Shown here one piece after another: positions 58,595 to 63,576 of a stretch of DNA of 63,576 nt (position 1 is the stretch's first letter; each line of letters begins with the position of its first letter). Position numbers and translations under genes: made by a program. Origin of the DNA: SAR92 clade bacterium. Its GTDB lineage: Bacteria; Pseudomonadota; Gammaproteobacteria; Pseudomonadales; Porticoccaceae. The stretch is from positions 1 through 63,576 of the forward strand of contig JABBBH010000040.1 of assembly GCA_018607525.1 (NCBI GenBank), read 5' to 3'. The notes below the pieces were generated by a model. It saw nothing but the letters and a program-made list of their open reading frames with translations. It was not told where the DNA came from and searched no databases.

Positions 58595-59765
58595 AGCTTA
58601 AATCGGTTGTCCATAAGGTCTCAGACACCTGCCCACGATTCAACTGAATTAATATTTCGATATCTTCGGCTTGCATGGCTTGTTGACCCTGAGCTTCGGT
58701 ATAACTTGAAGCCCTTCCGCCATTTTCAGCAATTAACACTGAATTGAGGCTGATCTGAATCTTTGAAACGTCTAAGTCACTGACATCAGCACGGCCAACA
58801 GCGGCTAAAATTCTTCCCCAGTTTGGGTCTGATGCGCTAAGTGCGGTTTTAACCAATGGCGATTCAGCCACAGCATAGGCAACAGCCAGTGCTTCCTGAA
58901 TATTTTCTGCGCTATCCACTGTGACGGTAACAAATTTATTAGCACCCTCACCATCGCGAATAATCGATTGGGCAAGCTCAGTGAAAATAGCCGTGAGTTG
59001 CTCTAAAAATAGCTCAAAGTTTGCTTCATCAATTTGCACACCACTGGAACCCGTAGCCACCAACATAACGGCATCATTGGTTGATGTATCGCCATCCACA
59101 GTGATTCGATTAAAGGATTTACCATTGGCTTTTTGAAGCGCGGCATGTAATAGCTCTTCATCAATCACCGCATCCGTAGCCACATAGCCAAGCATGGTGG
59201 CCATATTGGGTTTAATCATACCCGAGCCTTTGCAGATACCTGTAATAGTCACAGGGGAGCCTTTAATATCACATTGAATAGATGCACCCTTTGGACGTGT
59301 ATCCGTAGTTAAGATACCCTCTGCAGCATCCGCCCAACCATTCTCTGATAGTTGGTCTAGAGCAGCGGGAACTGAATGACAAATTAGATCTACGGGTAAT
59401 GGTTCGCCAATAACGCCGGTTGAGTAGGGTAATACCTCTTGAGGTGCGACCTTCGCCGCATCTGCAACAGCCTGACAACAACTTAGGCTATCGGCCATGC
59501 CCTGCTCACCCGTGCCCGCATTGGCGTTTCCGGTATTAATTAAAAAATAACTAGGCGTAGTTTGCTGCATATGTTGCTTAGCAATATGCACCGGCGCGGC
59601 GCAGAAACGATTCTGTGTAAAAACACCAGCCACAGTACTACCTTGAGCTATTTTCATAACCACGACATCTTTACGCCCGGCCACTTTGATACCAGCAGAG
59701 GTAGTTCCCAGTTGAAATCCTGCAACTGGATGCATGGTTGGAAATGTATTTTTACCTGTCGCCAT
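58557..59765 (-). CDS. argJ: Bifunctional glutamate N-acetyltransferase / amino-acid N-acetyltransferase ArgJ
   Basis: Runs the cyclic arginine pathway by moving acetyl groups from acetylornithine to glutamate. It self-cleaves before T190 in KPNMATMLGY, giving alpha and beta chains. The 402-residue length and the motifs NTGNANAGTGEQG and DPNWGRILAAVGR fit the family. The ATG lies 2 nt after the secA stop, as in Pseudomonas (secA-argJ). Confidence 0.96.
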   Translation of the reverse strand: MATGKNTFPTMHPVAGFQLGTTSAGIKVAGRKDVVVMKIAQGSTVAGVFTQNRFCAAPVHIAKQHMQQTTPSYFLINTGNANAGTGEQGMADSLSCCQAVADAAKVAPQEVLPYSTGVIGEPLPVDLICHSVPAALDQLSENGWADAAEGILTTDTRPKGASIQCDIKGSPVTITGICKGSGMIKPNMATMLGYVATDAVIDEELLHAALQKANGKSFNRITVDGDTSTNDAVMLVATGSSGVQIDEANFELFLEQLTAIFTELAQSIIRDGEGANKFVTVTVDSAENIQEALAVAYAVAESPLVKTALSASDPNWGRILAAVGRADVSDLDVSKIQISLNSVLIAENGGRASSYTEAQGQQAMQAEDIEILIQLNRGQVSETLWTTDLSYEYVRINAEYRT

Positions 59766-59767
59766 TG

Positions 59768-62560
59768 TTAAATTTTACCGCAACATTGTTTGTATTTTTT
59801 ACCTGACCCACAGGGACAGGGACTATTTCGTCCGACCTTTGGTGCTGATCTTAGCACGGGTTTGGCTGTATCTGACGAATTCTGATCAGTTTCAACCTCT
59901 GATTCGTTTAATTCGTCTAACTGTGCATGTTGATATTGGTGATTGAGTGCCTGATTTTTTCGCTGTTGCTCCATGCGATCTACATCATCTTGCGAAGACA
60001 CCTGAACATGGCTTAAATAGCGAATAGTTCCATGCTTGATATTTTCAAGCAGCTGCTCAAATAGCTCGAAAGATTCACGCTTATATTCTTGCTTTGGATT
60101 TTTTTGTGCATAGGCTCTCAGCCCAATACCTTGACGCAGCTGATCCATATTACTCAGATGATCTTTCCAAAGATTATCTACAAGTTGAAGCATAACTTGA
60201 CGTTCAACTTCACGCATCGCAACGCCAACATGAGCATAACTAGACTCATAATTTGCCTGTACTTCTTTGACTACCTTGTCGCGCAGCTGTTCTTCATCAA
60301 ATCTCTGATCATCATCTAGCCATTGCTGTATAGGCAGTGGAGTTGCAAACTCAGTTTTCACAGCCTGTTCTAAGCCAGGCACATCCCATCGCTCTTCAAG
60401 ACTACTGGGAGGAACATAGGCGCTAATAGTTGAGTTAACGACATCATCACGCACATTGGTAATCACGTCTGAAATATCATCGTCCGATAGTAAATCGTTT
60501 CTCTGCTGATAAACCACCTGCCGCTGATCGTTGGCTACATCATCGTATTCCAATAGATGTTTACGCATATCAAAGTTTCGCCCCTCAACTTTGCGCTGCG
60601 CTTTAATAATTGCGTTAGTTACCATGCGATGCTCAATGGATTCGCCATGCTCCATACCCATGGCACGCATCATATTTTTTACACGGTCAGAGGCAAATAG
60701 TCGCATTAGAGGATCTTCTAAAGACAGATAAAATCTTGACCAGCCCGGATCACCCTGCCGTCCAGCACGACCACGCAACTGGTTATCGATACGTCGCGAT
60801 TCATGGCGTTCGGTACCTACAATATGAAGTCCACCTGCCTCAAGTACTTTTTTCTGACGCTCTTTCCAGTCTGCTTTGACTGCTACTATTTGTTTTTCAG
60901 TGGGTGATTTCTCTGCAAGTTCTTTTAACTCCGCTTCAAGATTACCCCCCAGCACAATATCGGTACCACGCCCCGCCATATTAGTAGCAATGGTCACTGC
61001 ACCGGGTCGGCCCGCATTAACAATAATATTGGCCTCGCGCTCATGCTGTTTGGCGTTTAATACGCTATGTTCCATTTTGGCTTGGTTTAACAGGTTCGAA
61101 AGTAACTCTGAAGATTCAACCGATGCTGTACCCACCAAGATAGGCGCGCCCTTTTCAACTAGCTCTTTAATATCTTCAATAACCGCTTCGAATTTTTCCT
61201 GTTGTGAAAGAAAAATTAAGTCATTGTGATCAACTCGACGAACCGGCACATTGGTGGGAATCACCATCACCTGTAAGCCATAAATCTGCTGAAACTCAAA
61301 GGCCTCTGTATCTGCCGTACCGGTCATACCCGAAAGTTTCGAATATAGTCTGAAATAATTCTGGAAGGTCGTGGATGCCAGAGTCTGGCTTTCTTGCTGA
61401 ATATTTAACCCTTCTTTGGCCTCAATGGCTTGATGCAGGCCTTCGGATAGTCGTCTACCGGGCATGGTTCGACCTGTATGCTCATCAATTAGCACGGCTT
61501 CATTATTTTGAATAATATATTCAACGTCATTTTGGAAAAGATGCTGGGCTCGAAGCGCTGAATGCACATGGTGCAATAGGCCCAGATTAGTCGCCTGATA
61601 AAGGCTTTCATCTTCAGTTAGCAGGCCTTCTTTAATCAGAATTTCTTCGATTTTTTGATGCCCAACTTCAGTGAGTTCAACACCACGGATCTTTTCATCC
61701 AGTATAAAGTCACCAGTAATCTCTTGTTCTTCTCCTTCGATTTCAGTTTCGCTTTCCGGCTGAGGCTTAAGGTTTAGCACCAACCTGTTCATTGATTGAT
61801 AAAGTTTAGAGCTATCCTGTGCTGCACCCGAGATAATTAATGGTGTACGCGCCTCATCAATTAGAATGGAATCCACTTCATCAATAATCGCAAATGAAAG
61901 GCCACGCTGAGATTTCTCTTGCAGAGATAACACCATATTATCTCTTAGATAATCAAAACCAAATTCGTTGTTAGTACCATAGACTATATCAGCAGCATAG
62001 GCGTCTCTACGGCTGCAGGCTTGAGATTCAGCCTGTTCAGACTGGGCAATAAAAAATGAGCTAGGGGTGTCGGCACCCTGATAGGATTGGATAATACCTA
62101 CGGACATACCCAAGGCGGAAAATAGCGGCGCCATCCACTCAGCATCACGCTTGGCGAGATAATCATTGACGGTGATTACATGAACGCTACCACCGCCTAA
62201 GGCATTCAGATAGGCGGCTAATGTAGCCACTAGCGTTTTACCCTCACCGGTGCGCATTTCGGTAATTTTGCCCTGATGCAAAACAATGCCACCAATCATC
62301 TGCACGTCAAAATGACGCATGTCTAAGACACGTTTAGCGGTCTCTCTTACCGTAGCAAAGGCTTCGGGCAATATTTCATCAAGGCTTTCACCCAGATCAA
62401 CTCGAGATTTATACTCAGCCGTTTTGTCTTGCAATTGCTGATCACTGAGTGCCTGTAAATCAGCTTCACATTGGTTGATACCATCAACGGTTTTTTGCAT
62501 TTTTCGCAGTTCGCGATCATTGCTACTGCCAAATAGACTTTTTACTAACTTGCTTAACAT
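59768..62560 (-). CDS. secA: Preprotein translocase ATPase SecA
   Basis: Motor that pushes secretory proteins through SecYEG. The 930 residues carry Walker [10 protein letters not shown] (103-111), [19 protein letters not shown] in nucleotide-binding domain 1, the pre-protein crosslinking domain, [15 protein letters not shown] in domain 2 and a C-terminal zinc finger with C915, C917, C926 and C927 ([13 protein letters not shown]). AGGTG precedes the ATG. The E. coli regulator SecM is absent; an M23 peptidase gene sits upstream instead. Confidence 0.98.
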   Translation of the reverse strand: MLSKLVKSLFGSSNDRELRKMQKTVDGINQCEADLQALSDQQLQDKTAEYKSRVDLGESLDEILPEAFATVRETAKRVLDMRHFDVQMIGGIVLHQGKITEMRTGEGKTLVATLAAYLNALGGGSVHVITVNDYLAKRDAEWMAPLFSALGMSVGIIQSYQGADTPSSFFIAQSEQAESQACSRRDAYAADIVYGTNNEFGFDYLRDNMVLSLQEKSQRGLSFAIIDEVDSILIDEARTPLIISGAAQDSSKLYQSMNRLVLNLKPQPESETEIEGEEQEITGDFILDEKIRGVELTEVGHQKIEEILIKEGLLTEDESLYQATNLGLLHHVHSALRAQHLFQNDVEYIIQNNEAVLIDEHTGRTMPGRRLSEGLHQAIEAKEGLNIQQESQTLASTTFQNYFRLYSKLSGMTGTADTEAFEFQQIYGLQVMVIPTNVPVRRVDHNDLIFLSQQEKFEAVIEDIKELVEKGAPILVGTASVESSELLSNLLNQAKMEHSVLNAKQHEREANIIVNAGRPGAVTIATNMAGRGTDIVLGGNLEAELKELAEKSPTEKQIVAVKADWKERQKKVLEAGGLHIVGTERHESRRIDNQLRGRAGRQGDPGWSRFYLSLEDPLMRLFASDRVKNMMRAMGMEHGESIEHRMVTNAIIKAQRKVEGRNFDMRKHLLEYDDVANDQRQVVYQQRNDLLSDDDISDVITNVRDDVVNSTISAYVPPSSLEERWDVPGLEQAVKTEFATPLPIQQWLDDDQRFDEEQLRDKVVKEVQANYESSYAHVGVAMREVERQVMLQLVDNLWKDHLSNMDQLRQGIGLRAYAQKNPKQEYKRESFELFEQLLENIKHGTIRYLSHVQVSSQDDVDRMEQQRKNQALNHQYQHAQLDELNESEVETDQNSSDTAKPVLRSAPKVGRNSPCPCGSGKKYKQCCGKI

Positions 62561-62590
62561 TTATTTTCACCTACCCAATTCAAAATACAA

Positions 62591-62606
62591 TAAGACCTCG
62601 GTCTTA
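62591..62606. terminator. Small hairpin between the M23 gene and secA
   Basis: TAAGAC-CTCG-GTCTTA is a 6-bp stem with a 4-nt loop; the minus strand continues TTGTATTTTG. It may weakly terminate or pause M23 transcripts before secA. The T tract is interrupted, so this is uncertain. Confidence 0.35.
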
Positions 62607-62635
62607 TGCGGTTTTAATCTTACTGAAAGGGAGGA

Positions 62636-63576
62636 TTATCGACTGGTGCGACGAATATAGGTAGCCGGATCAACCACCCGACCATTTTTGAAGACTTCGA
62701 AGTGAACATGGGGCCCCGTAGAGCGACCAGAACTGCCCATTTTGGCAATCACATCGCCTTTTTTGACTACGGTACCTAATTGAGCGACATTTTCTTGGTT
62801 GTGTGCATATCGAGTGACATAGCCATCGCTATGATTAACTTCAACCATCTTGCCATAGCCGCTTTTTTCTCCGGACCAAGTTATAACGCCCGCAGCCACT
62901 GAAATAATATCTGAGCCACGCTTGCCGGCAAAATCAACACCACCGTGCCATCTCTGTTCGCCATTAAATGGGTCTGTTCGCATACCGTACGCAGAGGACA
63001 TCCAGCCTCTAGCAATGGGTCTGCCTGCCAATCGACGATCGTTAATAAGATGTTTGTCGGAAAGTGTTGAACGCAATAGTTTTAATTGAATTTCACGCTG
63101 TGACAATGATTGATCAATATTGGACATTAGGGCGCTAAGATTGGTTTGTCTGCTTAAGGCACCGCGTGAAAAGGACTGGCTTTGATCTAGCGGACCACCC
63201 AACCCTGGTGTACTTGAGAAGTCGAACTCATCGCCATCAATGCCTGAAATCTCAGTGAGCTGTTCGCCTAAGGCGTCAAGCCGCACAACACTGGCTCTCA
63301 TCTGAGCTAGCTTAGCCGTCATCATTGATAAACTATTGGTCACCTGATGTCGATCGGACTGTAACTGTTCCCGGCTGACATTTATTTCGTTCTGCATTTC
63401 CGCTATATGGTCTTCAAACAGTTGTTGCCAACGGCCATCAGCCATTTTTAATCCTAAAAGCGTGCCTGCGGCCACAGGAATGCCCAGCACAGCAGTAGAC
63501 AGAAGAATCCTCGCCCAGCTATTTAAGCTGAGGGTTCTAACCCTGTCCGAACGTTTGCTGATAAGAATAAGTTTCA
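62636..63576 (-). CDS. M23 (LytM) family murein hydrolase-like protein, start beyond the right edge
   Basis: The reading frame stays open to the window's right edge; the first two bases at the edge are TG followed by AAA CTT, so the ATG (MKLILISKRSDRVRT) probably begins one base outside. After a basic segment there is a membrane helix (about residues 20-45), a coiled coil (about 55-150) and a C-terminal LytM domain with HGGVDFAG and HVHFEV zinc motifs, all ligands present, so it may be an active endopeptidase. It is a secA neighbour in Pseudomonas too. Cell-wall remodelling in the periplasm is the likely role. Confidence 0.9.
   Translation of the reverse strand, partial: KLILISKRSDRVRTLSLNSWARILLSTAVLGIPVAAGTLLGLKMADGRWQQLFEDHIAEMQNEINVSREQLQSDRHQVTNSLSMMTAKLAQMRASVVRLDALGEQLTEISGIDGDEFDFSSTPGLGGPLDQSQSFSRGALSRQTNLSALMSNIDQSLSQREIQLKLLRSTLSDKHLINDRRLAGRPIARGWMSSAYGMRTDPFNGEQRWHGGVDFAGKRGSDIISVAAGVITWSGEKSGYGKMVEVNHSDGYVTRYAHNQENVAQLGTVVKKGDVIAKMGSSGRSTGPHVHFEVFKNGRVVDPATYIRRTSR

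Overview
This window is a gene-dense, moderately AT-rich (by eye) stretch of a free-living Gram-negative chromosome. The protein set is gammaproteobacterial: a HexR-type RpiR regulator, an Edd/Glk/Eda/Zwf/Pgl cluster, DinG, SbcB, GreB, class I fumarase, and the ribF-ileS-lspA-fkpB-ispH and nadC-pil-coaE-yacG-mutT-argJ-secA gene orders. Very short or overlapping gene ends, a TonB receptor under a TPP riboswitch and an NtrC/sigma54 ammonium-uptake operon fit an aerobic, oligotrophic, probably marine gammaproteobacterium (SAR92/Porticoccaceae or a relative). That placement is inference from gene content; no marker phylogeny could be run.

Layout. 1-2.4 kb (minus): a TPP riboswitch precedes a TonB-dependent receptor, followed by the first 11 codons of a gene that resembles YkoF/MTH1187-type thiamine-binding proteins; together these look like a thiamine or thiamine-precursor uptake operon. 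2.4-3.1 kb: a small unknown protein and an XRE-type HTH regulator, convergent and overlapping. 3.2-16.4 kb: central carbon metabolism. acs and hexR (minus), gap-pyk (plus), pgl, zwf, eda, glk and edd (minus) and pgi (plus) cover the Entner-Doudoroff pathway and lower glycolysis. HexR palindromes occur at the gap promoter (on the predicted start site) and twice between edd and pgi, so the local regulator probably controls both ends of the cluster.

16.4-24.4 kb: ispH-fkpB-lspA-ileS-ribF-murJ (minus) diverge from rpsT. 24.4-28.2 kb: thrC-hom and a DsbC-like disulfide isomerase. 28.2-30.8 kb: nitrogen sensing and ammonium uptake, with amtB flanked by two PII genes; the upstream region carries a well-formed sigma54 promoter and two NtrC-like boxes. 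30.8-38.3 kb: ubiK, comM, yciH, an S9 peptidase, greB, pdxH and a DeaD-like helicase. 38.3-48.5 kb (minus): dinG, a PlsC-like acyltransferase, pyrB, sbcB, an OmpA-family protein, fumarase, a coiled-coil membrane protein and a PuuD-type membrane protein. 48.6-51.2 kb: groES-groEL with a sigma32-type promoter, and fxsA. 51.3-53.5 kb: ampG and ampD, for muropeptide recycling. 53.6-63.6 kb: nadC, pilA, pilC, pilD (no pilB here), coaE, yacG, mutT, argJ, secA and an M23 peptidase gene that runs off the right edge.

Most of the window is housekeeping. I saw no insertion sequence, prophage, CRISPR array, tRNA or rRNA. The points most worth a second look are the riboswitch-controlled receptor and its cut-off neighbour, the HexR promoter architecture, the PII-Amt-PII arrangement, the small-protein/HTH pair next to an 18-bp palindrome, and a few poorly described proteins (the coiled-coil membrane protein, the stand-alone PuuD-type membrane protein and the extended DsbC).
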